A stretch of 64,000 bases of DNA from Paralithodes platypus (GCA_032716605.1 CM064560.1:18521441-18585440); one strand, 5' to 3'. Counted from the stretch's first letter, positions 45,517 through 56,475 are shown. Translations and numbers: made by a program. The notes: generated from the letters alone by a model not told the origin.

Positions 45517-46898
45517 TTATAATGTAAAACTTGCAAAATAAACAAACCAAAACGTATACGAACACAGTAAAAAGACAATACAACTAATCAAAATTGCTAT
45601 GTGGAAACAACGCATTAAGTAAAATAATAATTTATAAATAAAAGAACACAATCCACCACATAGGGTGTACTGTACATTACTACATGAGCAAGTTAATCTG
45701 TTTCCCAAGCAAACTAATCTTTTAGTATTAGAGTTTGACACAGACTGTAAGAACAGGTGTTTTGTGACACTAGTCCACAGAGAAAAGCTAACTTAAGAGT
45801 AATTGTTTGACAAGATCTTTTATTATTGTTATTATTATTATTATTACCGGTATTACTGTTATTATTATCATCATTTGAGATAATATTTTATGACATAAAA
45901 CTATTTATCAACAGCCTGCTAAGCAAAAGCTTGGACAAAATATATATAGTATACTGTACAGTAGAACCCTTCATTTGGCAAATTCCAAGATGGCAATTTT
46001 AATAATGGCAATACAGTAGTCTAGAATGTTCAAATATTCACTAAAATGACAATTACAGCCAAAAATTTGGCGATTTTTCAGAAATGTTCATAGCACAACT
46101 GATCTTTAGCATCATATTAGGGCTCCCTTGCATAAAAAAAAACTAGAGTGAAGGTATATTATCTTAAGTGGAGGAGTTCAGAACTTCTGATAAAGCTCTA
46201 TTATTGATGCAGCTAAACCCTAATTGTTGACTACTTTTGCTGGATAAAGCTTTAGTGTACAGTACAGTATGTGCTGTGATACTGTCTTCCCAACAGAGAA
46301 GAAGAAACATGATACAATGCAGTCAGGCCAACTAGCCTAGGATAATTCCCCAGCTTGTTTTCCCCTTATATTCCCTGTTCAGTTGACATAGTGTCGGCGT
46401 CAGCAACCAATTTATCGGGCACCAATCCTAATATGTTGCCTCTAAGTAACTTAATCCCTGTTATTACTTTATAGTACATATCAATATTCATCTTACCTAC
46501 CCGATAGCACTATCGTTAGTGAGTGATGTATGTTTTTTGTACTTTTGTTGATATCTTGTCAAATTGCAAATTTATCTTAATATAAAATTTGATATATATT
46601 GTAGTTTCTTTATTAATACAGAATTTAATAAAATTACCAGAACGTCCCGGACTTCCCAAATTTACTAATTCCTTGAACATGACGAGATGCATTGTTATAT
46701 GTGCGATCAGTTTACTTGTGAAACAAATTGACTTGCTCATGTAGTTGTGTACACCCTATGTGGTGGATTGTGTTCTTTTATTTCAACATTTTATTTTATT
46801 AAACGTTGTTTCCACATAGCGATTTTGATCAGTTCTTTTGCATTTATCTTGTATCGTCCCAGTTTTAGTTTGTTTATTTTGCAAGATTTACATTATAA
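45517..46898. repeat. Inverted duplication with ~200-bp arms
   Basis: The left arm (45517-45719) and right arm (46705-46898) are reverse complements with good conservation throughout: TTATAATGTAAAACTTGCAA, GCTATGTGGAAACAACG, AAAGAACACAATCCACCACA, ATGAGCAAGT. The 0.98-kb spacer is AT-rich without a gene. It may be a nonautonomous DNA transposon with long inverted ends or a local inverted duplication; no transposase and no clear target-site copy were found. Confidence 0.75.
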
Positions 46899-46919
46899 AA
46901 CCTAACATAATAAAGGATG

Positions 46920-47105
46920 GGTAAGAGGTATCCTCACCAGGATTCGAACCCACTCACTCCAGGTATATTTGGGAGAGTCGGGCACCGTAACCACTCGGCC
47001 ATGAGCGGATATAAGGAAAGCTCATGGCCGAGTGGTTACGGTGCCCGACTCTAAGGTTGCTTTCCTTATATCCGCTCATGGCCGAGTGGTTACAGTGCCC
47101 GACTC
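46920..47105. repeat. tRNA-derived SINE fragments, head-to-head
   Basis: On the minus strand, about 47012-46925 reads CTCATGGCCGAGTGGTTACG through GGGTTCGAATCCTGG: a tRNA-Leu/Ser-like A box (TGGCCGAGTGG) and a perfect B box (GGTTCGAATCC). Two further partial copies in plus orientation follow at 47027-47062 and 47078-47110. They are linked by inverted 16-bp arms (GCGGATATAAGGAAAG and its complement). Degenerate and rearranged, so a SINE remnant rather than a working tRNA gene. Confidence 0.7.
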
Positions 47106-47890
47106 TCCCAAATATACATAATAAAGGAGTTGTGTCTTAAGGCTTGGAACCTATTAATCTTTTCCCCATAAGGTCAATGCCCCCAAAATGACTATTTAAA
47201 GTTTTCTGGTCCCAAATTATGGGTTCTATTGTAATTGTGCATTGTTAAATATATACTGTATGTTAGATACTGTATATACATGGACATATGAATATGAATG
47301 GCTAAATTAAGTTGATTAGTCACTGTTAATAAGAATACTGTATGTTTGCAACAGGTTGGAAGAAATTGTTGTTAATGGTCAGGTTACTTTTCAGAAGTCA
47401 ATTTAATATTTTTAACTAGATAATTTTATTAGAAATATATCTGTAGATAATTTGGTGGGATATTGTTGTCTCGGGTGTATAGTTTTGTGAAGGAATAAAG
47501 GTGTATTGAAAATTACTTTGCTTATGTTTTCCTGAAAAAGTAACACTGAAATTTCTTAGTTTATGTTTTGGGTGAGGGCTGGTCATATCCAGAGTGAGGT
47601 TTGGCATCCTCTACCCAACTTTAGCCATTTCTGTCTGTCTTTTCCTGTACAGTACTACTTTTCCTACTTCAGGGGCGGGAGGCTAGGAATCCTCCTCCCC
47701 TTATAAAATTTACCTACTAGACGAGACAGAGAGGGGCGAGGGAACACGAAAGTGGTCCCGGACACTAGGAATTGGAACTTTAAATGTTGGTTCTGTTCGG
47801 GCTCTGTCTCGAGTCGGCCACCCCCAGCTATGGGGTGTTGTGCCTGAGTACATACAATACATTTCAGCAATTTTTGTATTTTATATGAGA
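47106..47890. other. Non-coding; contains an arm of the 42.8-kb repeat
   Basis: 47795-47865 (TCGGGCTCTGTCTCGAGTCG, GGGGTGTTGTGCCTGAGTAC) matches the 43026-43083 arm. The rest is AT-rich with no recognised gene. Confidence 0.5.
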
Positions 47891-48024
47891 GACGGATATG
47901 TAGGGTTAACCTCAGGGACGGATATGTAGGGTTAACCTCAGGGACGGATATGTAGGGTTAACCTCAGGGACGGATATGTAGGGTTAACCTCAGGGACGGA
48001 TATGTAGGGTTAACCTCAGGGACG
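47891..48024. repeat. Tandem repeat, 26-bp unit, five copies
   Basis: Unit GGATATGTAGGGTTAACCTC plus AGGGAC, almost without variation. Non-coding. Confidence 0.92.
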
Positions 48025-48068
48025 GCGTATCGAGTGAGGAATTAAGGGCGTCTGGGCAATAGGAGCCA

Positions 48069-48141
48069 CAGGCCGTAGTGCAGTTGGTAGAGCACTCGCC
48101 TGAAAACCGTGACTTTGACGGTTCAAGTCTTGGGCCAGCCA
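48069..48141 (+). ncRNA. tRNA-like sequence with A and B boxes (probable SINE head)
   Basis: TAGTGCAGTTGGTAGAGC fits the pol III A box and D arm; CGCCTGAAAACCG is an anticodon-like loop (GAA-type); GGTTCAAGTCT fits the B box; the end is GGGCCAGCCA. The acceptor stem pairs only partly and the anticodon stem has two mismatches, so it is probably a tRNA-derived SINE head or tRNA pseudogene. It lies directly before a SINE-like (GTT)n repeat. Confidence 0.5.
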
Positions 48142-48300
48142 GTGTGTGTTGTTGGTGTTGTTGTCGTTCCTTAGGCTGCCTGGCCGAACAGCCCCGAGTC
48201 CCTAAGGAAGGCCATGGCCACGATCAGGCTTTCCCACAGGGCTCTCAAGGATTGTAGATTATGTTGTTGGACTAAGTGATTGTGTGGAACACAGTCTTCT
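48142..48300 (-). mobile_element. SINE-like (GTT)n repeat, short form
   Basis: A degenerate (GTT)n run is followed by GGCTGCCTGGCCGAACAGCC, GGCCATGGCCACGATCAGGC and CTAAGTGATTGTGTGGAA, the same order as 40894-41024. No clear flanking duplication. Confidence 0.75.
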
Positions 48301-49371
48301 ATGATGTGTTTACCCTCCTGGTACTACTCTCCTTGTTGGGGGGCTTCAGAGCCGGCGACTGGGGCTTGATGGGGGGAGGGTTAGGGTTATTTCCCTCCCT
48401 CTCCCCTCGAGCCTTCGTCGTCAGCTTGACTAATTTTGAGATTTTTTTCTTTCCTCTTTCTATGTTTTTCCCTTTCTATTCTTATTCTATCTCATTCGGT
48501 TGTCCTCGGGCAGCCTATATCACATGCCTCCTGGCTTGGCTAGGTAGTAGGCTCCTGACCTGATTTGTCTCTTCGGTTGCTGCTGCAGCCGAGCTGATTT
48601 GATTTCCCTCAGTAGTGCATTTTTTTGCATCTCGTGTTTTTTTTTTGTACCTTAGACCTAATCTCTCATTCTTCACCCTGGTCACTTCTTGGTTGGTGCT
48701 GCAGTGTAGCAGTTCTTGTCTCATCCTTCGGTCCTGCCCTATAAGAGCTCTGCTGTGGAGCTCATGTGGTCCGGCTGAACTGGTGAGATGGCGAGAAATG
48801 TCTGCGTGTCTTCACCTTCCTAGATTTGTTCCCCTCCTGCTCTTCCTTATCTATCTTGACTTGATTCATTTTCCGTCTTGATCTAATCCTTCGGGCCAGC
48901 CCTATGAGAGTTCTTTTGTGGAGCTCAGTGGGCTGGTTAAACTAATTTTATAAAAAACAAATATATATATATATATATATATATGATGTGTCACTCAAAC
49001 CGCGGTGCCCGTCATATGACGGGCGAGAGATAAATGGACTATCCTCCGGTACCCGTCATATGACGGGCGGCATTTTGAGCACATTAGGGGCTCTGAGAGA
49101 GAGTCAGCGCGTTGGGAGGATGATAGGCAGACTCTGACCGCTCGGCACCACCACTGGGCCGCGACTGGCGGTGGTCCCGCTTTCCTACACACAATCGGCC
49201 TCGCGAGACGAGGAAAAAACCAAGGAAATTACCTTATTTAGGGAATTTTCACCTCCGGTTGCGCGATCGCTACAGGATAACCCGTGGTCGCACAAGGATG
49301 ATTCAGGTTCATTGGAAAGCTCTATTATCGCCCTTTCAAGGATACATACTGTACTTGTATTTACGCTCTGG
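48301..49371. other. Repeat-rich non-coding stretch
   Basis: Holds two copies of the GAGAGTTC/TGGAGCTCAGTGG-type repeat (48725-48785 and 48890-48950), an (AT)n run (48961-48984) and two copies of a perfect palindrome (GCCCGTCATATGACGGGC at 49007-49024; its inner 16 bases at 49052-49067). No gene recognised. Confidence 0.6.
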
Positions 49372-49680
49372 CTATTGTTTATGCATGAAAAAGAGTATGG
49401 AATGAAGCTCGTTTTTGGTAAATATGCCCGCCTGGCAGGTAGTTGATGTTACAAACGGCCCTGTTTTTGGGGGGTTAATGGTATGGGGTGCTGTGTTACA
49501 TCCTGGGCAGGTGTCGTCGACAGAGCCATCCAGTCTCTTCTGATAGCTCAGAAGAGCTGGATGGTGCCCACATCTCAACCTGGCCAGGTGGACTCTGTCC
49601 TCGCGAGAAAGGGAGGATTCCGAAGGATGTATTTCGGGAGGTCGTGCCTGCAGCTGCATGTTGTCGTTGAGTGATTGAAT
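49372..49680 (-). pseudogene. LINE C-terminal RNase H-side fragment
   Basis: Reads SLSREDRVHLARLRCGHHPA, LLSYQKRLDGSVDDTCPGCN and TAPHTI, the downstream zinc-containing tail typical of Jockey/I-group LINEs that carry RNase H. About 95 codons, isolated, truncated on both sides. Confidence 0.7.
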
Positions 49681-49960
49681 GGAACGGCGAGAGATATGAG
49701 TATGGATGTGCTTCTGGAACCTGGTTTGGGGTGGGCAGGGAGGGAGAGATGACAGTATTTGTGTGTGATACCGAGTGCTGGGTGTTGTTTTGAAATTTCT
49801 TGGTATCTGTATTTACCTATTTACCTATTTGTAGTTTACAGGAATTGAGCAGCGCTCGTGTTGTCCTGTCTTAGTTACTTTATAATCAATCCATTTTACT
49901 TAGACAAGTATCGTAATGGATATTCCCAGTTCTCAGTATTTTGGACTAACATATCATAAC

Positions 49961-52012
49961 TTATGTTGCCCTATTTCCATATTTACTTTTATCCAACCTA
50001 GATTTGAACATGTTAATGTTCCTCACTCTCACCACCTCCTCCTCCAAGTTGTTCCAAGTCTCTATACTCCTATATGGCAAGCTGAATTTCTTTGTGTCCT
50101 TACGACATCTGCCCTTCCTCAGCTTAAACTCGTGCCCTCTTGTCCTTCCATTATCCCTCACGAATAGATCTTCCCTATCTACTCGTTCCAAACTTTTTAC
50201 TCCCTTGAACATCGTTATTAAGTCGCCTCGTTCCCATCTCTCTTTCAAGGTAGGCAGTTGTAGTGTCTTAAGTCTTTCCTCATATGTCAACTCCTTCAAT
50301 CTTGGGATCATCTTCGTTGCTATCCTTTGGACTTTCTCTAATTTGTTTATATGTTTTTTCAAATGTGGTGACCATATCACTGCTGCATATTCTAATCTTG
50401 GTCTTATCATAGTCATTATCAATTTTCTTAACATTTCTTCATCCAAATAGTTAAATGCCACTCTCATATTGGTTATTATTCCATATGCTCCTCCAATGAT
50501 CATGTTAATATGCTTCTCCGGGGATAGATCATCTTGTATTATCACTCCAAGGTCCTTCTCATGCCGTGTTTTGCCGATTATTTCAATTCCTAATTTGTAC
50601 TCCCAGCTTGGCCTTATCTCACTTGTTCCCACTTCCAAAACATGACACTTTTCTGCATTGAAACTCATTTTCCAGGTTTGGCTCCATCTGTGCAACTCAT
50701 CTAGGTCCTTTTGAAGATCCTGACAACTTTCTATACAGGTGACATTCTTCATGATCTTAGCGTCATCCGCAAACATATTCATATGACTATTCAAGTTTTC
50801 TGGCATGTCGTTTACATAAAGTAGGAACATTATCGGACCCAACACTGATCCCTGTGGTACTCCGCTCGTCACACTCCTCCACTGTGAATATTCGTCTCGT
50901 ATCGTGGTCCTCATTTCTCTTCCTATTAAAAAGTTTTCCATCCATTTTAACTTCCTACCATGTACACCTCCAACAACCTGCAATTTCCACAATAACCTTT
51001 TGTGAGGCACCCTGTCAAAGGCCTTTTTCAGGTCCAGGTAAACACAGTCAACCCATCCCTCTCTCTCCTGTGTAACATCTACAACTCTGCTATAAAAGCT
51101 TAATAAATTAGATACACAAGATCTCCCTTCCCTGAATCCAAACTGTTTCTCGCTAAGCACCCCCTGTCCCTCAATGAAGTGTGTCCACTTTTTCCTTATA
51201 ATTTTCTCACAAATTTTACAAACAATGCTGGTGAGGGACACCGGTCTGTAGTTAAGCGGATTTTCTCTGTCTCCTCCTTTGTAAATTGGTACTATGTTCG
51301 CTCTCTTCCATTCCACTGGCAGGTCTCCCTCATTCAGTGAAGATTTGATGATTTCATAGATTGGTTCCACTAACTCTTCCGCACATTCTTTGAGGATCCA
51401 TCCAGCCACTCCATCTGGTCCCATTGATTTCCTCACGTCCAAATCCTGCATCAATTTCAGCACTTCACTTTTTGTCACTTTCATTTCAGGCATCTGTGGT
51501 GTTCTCATTTCTCTATCAGGTTCTATAAACTCCTCTTTTACAAACACTGACTGAAGCTTTTCATTCATAACTTCACACAATTCTTTATCTTTCTCATAGC
51601 TGTTTGTTCCAACTCTTAGTCTGACAATACCTTCTTTTGTTTTTATTTTTCCATTTACAAATCTATAAAATAGTTTTGGCTCATTTTTGCACTTCTCTAC
51701 AATATTCCTTTCATATTTATATTGTTCCTCGCGTCGTATCTTTACGTATTCATTTCTTTTCTCCTTGTACTTATTCCAGTTATTTTCACTATGTCTCTTC
51801 CGTGCTATATTCCAGGCTCGGTTTCTTCTATCCTGTGCCTTACTACATCTTATATTGAACCATTCTTTTTCCTTCTTTACCCCTGATTGGAACCTTGGGA
51901 CATATTTATGTATCCCTTCTTCATATACTTTCAGGAAAAGTCTATATTTGTCTTGAACCATTTCCAGGCTTTCTAGTTCCTTCCAATTTATACTTTGGAA
52001 ATAATGTTTCAA
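49961..52012 (-). pseudogene. LINE C linker and reverse transcriptase
   Basis: 683 open codons. The linker has KEWFNIRCSKAQDRRNRAW. RT motifs in order: KSMGPDGVAGWILKECAEEL, WKRANIVPIYKGGDRENPLN, YRPVSLTSIVCKICEKIIRK, FGFREGRSCVSNLLSFY, VYLDLKKAFDRVPHKRLLWK (catalytic Asp), SGVPQGSVLGPIMFLLYVND and MFADDAKIMK (catalytic pair). Thumb and tail follow: EYAAVIWSPHLKKHINKLE, KVQRIATKMIPRLKEL, SIETWNNLEEEVVRVRN. All catalytic residues are intact. The frame continues upstream across the RTE insert (YAKT joined to DFKSLKHYF). Classed as a pseudogene only because the whole ORF is interrupted upstream. Confidence 0.9.
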
Positions 52013-52035
52013 TGATTTAAAATCAGTTTTAGCAT

Positions 52036-52668
52036 CTATCTATCTATCTATTGCCTGACGCCGCGATCCCCGAAGGGGTGGCCACGAACGAACCGCCCCC
52101 ATGCACCTCTGTCCCCAGTCAGTCGACGCCCCTCCCCCCAACCAGCACCGCCTTCGTTCATGTAGTTCCTCACTCCATCCTTCCACCTCATATTCGGTCT
52201 ACCTCTCCCCCTCTGTCCCTCCACCTCGCTCTCGTACACCCTCTTAGTCATTCTCTCACTTTCCATACGTTCCATATGGCCGAACCATCTCAAGTTGTTC
52301 CTTTTCACACTTTCCAGCACATCTACCTCCACACCACACCTCCTTCTTACTTCCTCATTAGTCTGTCTATCCCTCCATGTAACTCCGCACGCACTCCTTA
52401 AGTAATTCATTTCCACTGCTCTCACTCTTGGTCTGAGTCTCTCAACCAACGTCCATGCTTCGCTTCCGTAAGTCAGTGTCGGGATTACCACACTGTCATG
52501 CAAGGACTTCTTCACTTCCATACTGACCACCCTATTTCTTGTTACTGCTTTTAGCGTTCCTACAACCCTCTTCCCCTGTTGTACCCTCTCCCGCACCTCT
52601 TCATCCATAGTCCCATCTTTACTCAACACACTGCCCAGATACTTAAAAGAGTTGACGATCTCCATAGC
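52036..52668 (-). mobile_element. RTE-like LINE, short 5'-truncated copy 3
   Basis: Perfect 12-bp duplication CAGTTTTAGCAT on both sides (52024-52035 and 52669-52680). Encodes MEIVNSFKYLGSVLSKDG through FVRGHPFGDRGVRQ without a frame break and ends in (ATAG)n on the minus strand. Nearly identical to 18851-19960 and 20128-21975. Lies in the linker of LINE C. Confidence 0.93.
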
Positions 52669-52680
52669 CAGTTTTAGCAT

Positions 52681-54376
52681 AATTGTATCTATTTATTTTA
52701 TGTCCTTCATTTCTCTCCTCATTTTTTCCCAAATCCATCTCCATTTCTAATATCTTGTGATCACTTTTTCCCAAGGGACAACGATAATTTATCTTTCTAA
52801 CATCATGTGGATCACTGGTGAAGACTAGGTCTAGCCTGGATGGTTCATCCATCCCTCTGATTCATGTGTTTTCTCTAACATGTTGTGTTAACATGTTTTC
52901 TGTTACTAGATTCAATAATTTACTGTCCCAAGATTCATTATTATTTCCCGCATCTAACCCTTCCCAATTGACTTCCTTACAATTGAAATCACCTGTTAAT
53001 AATAATTTATTTCTCCTATTAAAAAGTATTTTTAGTGCATCTAGAGATTCCGTGATTAGTTGATCATATTTATCCCGCTTCCATGCTCTAGTTTGTGGTG
53101 GTATATAAGCCACTGCTATATCAGTTGCTTTGTTGTCCTTGTCTTTTATTGTCACTGCTATAATTTCTGATCTATTATTGCCTAGGTTAATCTCACTTGC
53201 TTCTATATTTTTGTCAGTCATTATTAACACTCCACCGCCCACTTTTCCTTCTCTATCTTTTCTCCACACATTGTACCCTTCCCATCCCAACACTCCCAAT
53301 TCAGTACCACCTCTCAACTTTGTTTCTGCTAAGCACATAATATGTGGTTTATATTTCTCAATATAGTCATTCAATTCTAATTTCTTAGACAGCAAGCCAT
53401 CCACATTACTATACATCAGCTTCATCTCCCCCCTTCTTACACCTTTCTTTTTTTCTCTTTCCCTAATATTCCCAGACTCTACTCCCCCCCCGCTTCCACT
53501 CCACCTTCTCTCCCTTGCTCCCCCGTGCTCTCCACCTGCCCTGTTCCTCTCACTTTTTCCTGGTTTACACCAGTCTCTCCCTCCTGTCCTTCGGTACTGG
53601 TACTCGCTTCCCCTGTCCGACCGTTCATCCCTAAGTTCTCTGTTTGCCCCTCCGTCTTCCTCTGTGGGCTTTTGATGAACCATTTCCTCTTCTTCATTCC
53701 TACCAGTCTCCAATAAAAAAAATCCACTTCTTGTTGTTCTTTTGGCATTCAATTCCTTCACCTCATCCCTCAAACTTTTCACTTTGTTTCTTTCATCTAA
53801 GTCCAAGTCTTTTTCGATGTAAATATGCTTCAGACAATCCTTATCTTTCAACCTCCATTTATTATTCATGATTTCCTCTACTATTCCTACTGTGCGAAAC
53901 TGCACTTTCATTGGCCTAGACAGGCTAGACTCTTGTTTATATTTTCCAATTCTATGCATGTCTTCAATTTCATTCTCCCACTCTCTCACACCCTCGTCCA
54001 CTACCTGTAGAATCTCCCTCACTCGGTCTCTCTCTATCCTACTTCTCTCCTCTCTCTTTACATTGTGTTTCTCCTTATCTCCTCTTATCACAATACATTT
54101 CTTTCTTCCAGCAGTCTCCCTCACTAGATTTTCCTTCTGTCTAATTACCTTAACTACATCCTTTTCAAAGTTACCTCCCTGCCTATGTATCTGTTGCTCC
54201 TTTACTATCTCCGAAAATGTCAAATTCCTTACCTCCTCGTTCTTTTGAAATTCATCCTTCTTTAATTCAACATCCTTCATATCTTTCTTCATCCTGTCCA
54301 TTTCTTCCTGCATTTCGCTAATACAAACCCTTAACACGTAATTCTCATCCTTCAAAATACCAATTTGGTTTGCCAT
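52681..54376 (-). pseudogene. LINE C ORF1-like region fused to endonuclease
   Basis: 504 codons from ATG 54376 to a TGA at 52862. Coiled coil (LRVCISEMQEEMDRMKKDMK), RRM-like part (CIVIRGDKEKHN, MHRIGKYKQ, RPMKVQFRTVGIVEE), CTD-like IYIEKDLDLDERNKV, a Gly/Arg/Glu-rich linker, then the endonuclease: LMYSNVDGLLSKKLELNDYI, CLAETKLRGG, GGGVLIMT, VAYIPPQTRAW, LTGDFNCKEVNWEG. After the TGA the same frame gives SRLDLVFTSDP and CPLGKSDHKILE (SDH motif), running to the RTE insert at about 52681. ORF1-like and endonuclease parts share one frame. Confidence 0.85.
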
Positions 54377-54450
54377 CCGTTTTTCTCTTCGTTCATAATC
54401 TAAGCTTTTTGTCTCCTGTTCCTCTAGCTTCCGCTCCAGTGTGGGTGTGT

Positions 54451-55349
54451 TGCCATGTACTGTAGTGGATTTATTTTATTTTTTTATTTTTTTATTTGAA
54501 ACATATTTATACTGGGTAAAACCAATTACAAAAATGTATTCTCACTTGGTGCCCAGTTAAAAAAAAAAAAAAAAAAAAAAATTCTGATACAATAAAAGTT
54601 CATGCTTTGGCTAACACTCACACATACAACTACATACAGGATAGTTACTTATTTAAAATTTATTCTCTAGTACTTTGTTTAAAATTAGATACACTACATG
54701 ACTTTACACTTGGTGGTAAGCTATTATATAATGTTGGTCCTATATACTGGAATGATTCTTTACATTTTTCTATTCTTGGTGTAGGAACATACAACATTAC
54801 AAACACTTCTATTTTCTCTAACAGTGATCTTGAACATAATCTATTCGATCAGTTAAATATGTGAGAGCAATACTATTTACACATTTGTACATTTGTATAG
54901 ACATAAAATAATCCCTACGTTGCATTACATTCATTATACCTAAATTAGTCAACAAAGAAGATGGGCTGACATCAAAATTATAGTTTATAAATTATAGATG
55001 GTGTTGGTTTGTGGAGGCTGCAGCCAAGAATTGAGGGTATCATTCAAGGAGACTACTGCAGGACTCTTCTTATTCTTCTTACCTCTGACCAGGTATAGGC
55101 TATCCTAGTGTTTACTACCATATACCCCTTTGAAAGGACATTAGCCTAACCTAACAACTTTACCTAACCTAACCTAGTATTATAGGTGGGGGCTGCCGCC
55201 CCCACACCCCCGCTTTGACTTAGATTTTTGGTGTATTTGTCTGTGAAGTGGGTATTTTTCAATTTGTTGATAACGAAAATCCTCCATGCGGACTATATGG
55301 CGAATCTATTGGTGCCTATTTTCCCTAATAAATTGTTTCTCATAACGTC
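54451..55349. other. Non-coding stretch with homopolymers
   Basis: An A-run lies at 54560-54580. An 85-codon open frame (54607-54864) has no recognised relative. 55140-55180 has a few CCTAA units, too short and degenerate to call telomeric DNA. 55183-55210 is a C-rich patch. Confidence 0.5.
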
Positions 55350-56475
55350 GCACTAGTGTCCTTGAATATTATCGAATTGAGTGCCTTTCATGTCTAGGTA
55401 GTCTTTGACTTCGAAGACTTTGGTTTCTTGATGTATGTGGTCTGTAGGTGTAGTAGCTGTGCAGCCTGTGATGATTTTTAGGGCTTTGTTTTGAATACTC
55501 TGCAAGGTCTTGTGGTGTGCTTCAGCTAGGTTAGAAGCCCAGGCTGGGCTTGCATATTCCATCACTGATCTTATGTACTGTTTGTATACTGTGGTGGTAG
55601 TTTCTTTGTTGTGTCCAATTTTGTGTGGACAAGTGACCTGAGGGTGTTAAATCTGGGTGCCAGTTTATGTTTGTGATATGTTGTTTGAATGTCATTAGAG
55701 TATCATATGTTATTCCTAAGATTGTGTGTGTGTGTGTGTTAGGGGAGTGTTGTTTATGGTGAGGTGCGGGGTGTTGTTGTTGTTGTTCCCCAAGCTGCCT
55801 GGCCGAACAGCCCCAAGGCCCCGAGCAAGGCCAAGGCCATAACCGAGCGCCCCCACAGAACCCTCCCTGTCGACCACAATAAAGCCTGGGTGACCGAAGC
55901 CACTCCATGGCGGGGAGCTGAGGAGGATGCAGAAACGCCCGGGAAACCAAAGACCCACCAATTATGAAGAGAAAGTTGAGGGGCAAAGGAAAAATATGAC
56001 GCTTTGGCTTCCAATCTTGGTAGATTGGGAGGTCAATCCACAGAAGAGATGCCGTCACTTGAGATCTAGAAAATATATAAGTAAAAGGAACAGTAGAGAA
56101 AGCTATGGGTATGGCAGAGATCGCTCAGTTCTCACTCTGATAGACCAGCCCATCACCACATGACTAGAACCCAATCCTCTCAGCATTAGCTAGGAAAGGC
56201 CCTAGAAAGCCACCTTTGGCGAGGAGATAGCTTCGCTATTTCAACCCCTTTCGGGGTTGTGCGGGGTACGTGTTTTTGTGTTCGGCTGTCCAGCTTGTGA
56301 GGAGTGTTGCAGTGGATTTTGCTGGGGCTACTTTGAGTCTGTTTGTAGTGCACCAGTCATGTAGTGTGTTGAGATAGGGTTGAAGGAGATGTCTTGCTCT
56401 GTCCGAGTCTTGGTGTGTACATGTGAGTGTTATGTCGTCTGCGAAGGAAGCTACAGTATATTTATTTGGGGTGCG
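55350..56475 (-). pseudogene. Jockey-like LINE reverse transcriptase, interrupted
   Basis: Minus strand: SFADDITLTCTHQDSDRAR (catalytic FADD, about 56455-56400), LQPYLNTLHDWCTTNRLKVA, then the SINE-like insert (55773-56258), then LGITYDTLMTFKQHI, MEYASPAWASNLAEAHHKTL and QSIQNKALKIITGCT, ending near 55353. The first part and the end are in different frames (shift near 55560-55640). 5'- and probably 3'-truncated. Confidence 0.82.
55773..56258 (-). mobile_element. SINE-like retroelement, long form, second copy
   Basis: 9-bp duplication GTGCGGGGT (55764-55772 and 56259-56267). Plus-strand order (GTT)n, CCCCAAGCTGCCTGGCCGAA, GGCCAAGGCCATAACCGAGC, a middle region shared with 10881-11402, and a hairpin-rich end (ATAGC TTC GCTAT; AACCCC TTTC GGGGTT). 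Slightly shorter than copy 1 (about 486 against 522 bp). No protein recognised. Confidence 0.8.

Larger units (their letters stand above)
49806..54450 (-). mobile_element. LINE C, CR1-like, nearly intact single-ORF element
   Basis: Minus-strand LINE from about 54450 to 49806. One frame runs from ATG 54376 to the stop at 49961, broken only by a TGA (52862-52864) and by an RTE-like insertion (52036-52668). Excluding the insert and one 12-bp duplication leaves about 1,256 codons: coiled coil, RRM-like fold, endonuclease, linker, reverse transcriptase. 3' tail of AAATAGGTAAATAC-type repeats, as in LINE B. Confidence 0.85.

Noticed and set aside
46925..47012. Functional tRNA-Leu/Ser gene
   Set aside because: A and B boxes are good, but the acceptor stem is absent and copies are fragmented and inverted.
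47891..48024. Telomere-like array because units contain TAGGGTTA
   Set aside because: The repeat period is 26 bp; the six-base motif is only part of the unit.
48069..48141. Functional tRNA gene
   Set aside because: Acceptor and anticodon stems have mismatches and it abuts a SINE-like repeat; kept only as tRNA-like.
54607..54864. 85-codon open frame as a small host gene
   Set aside because: No recognised motif, no splice or conservation evidence, AT-rich repeat surroundings.
55140..55180. Interstitial telomeric repeat (CCTAA units)
   Set aside because: Only a few imperfect units; below what could be called a telomere remnant.
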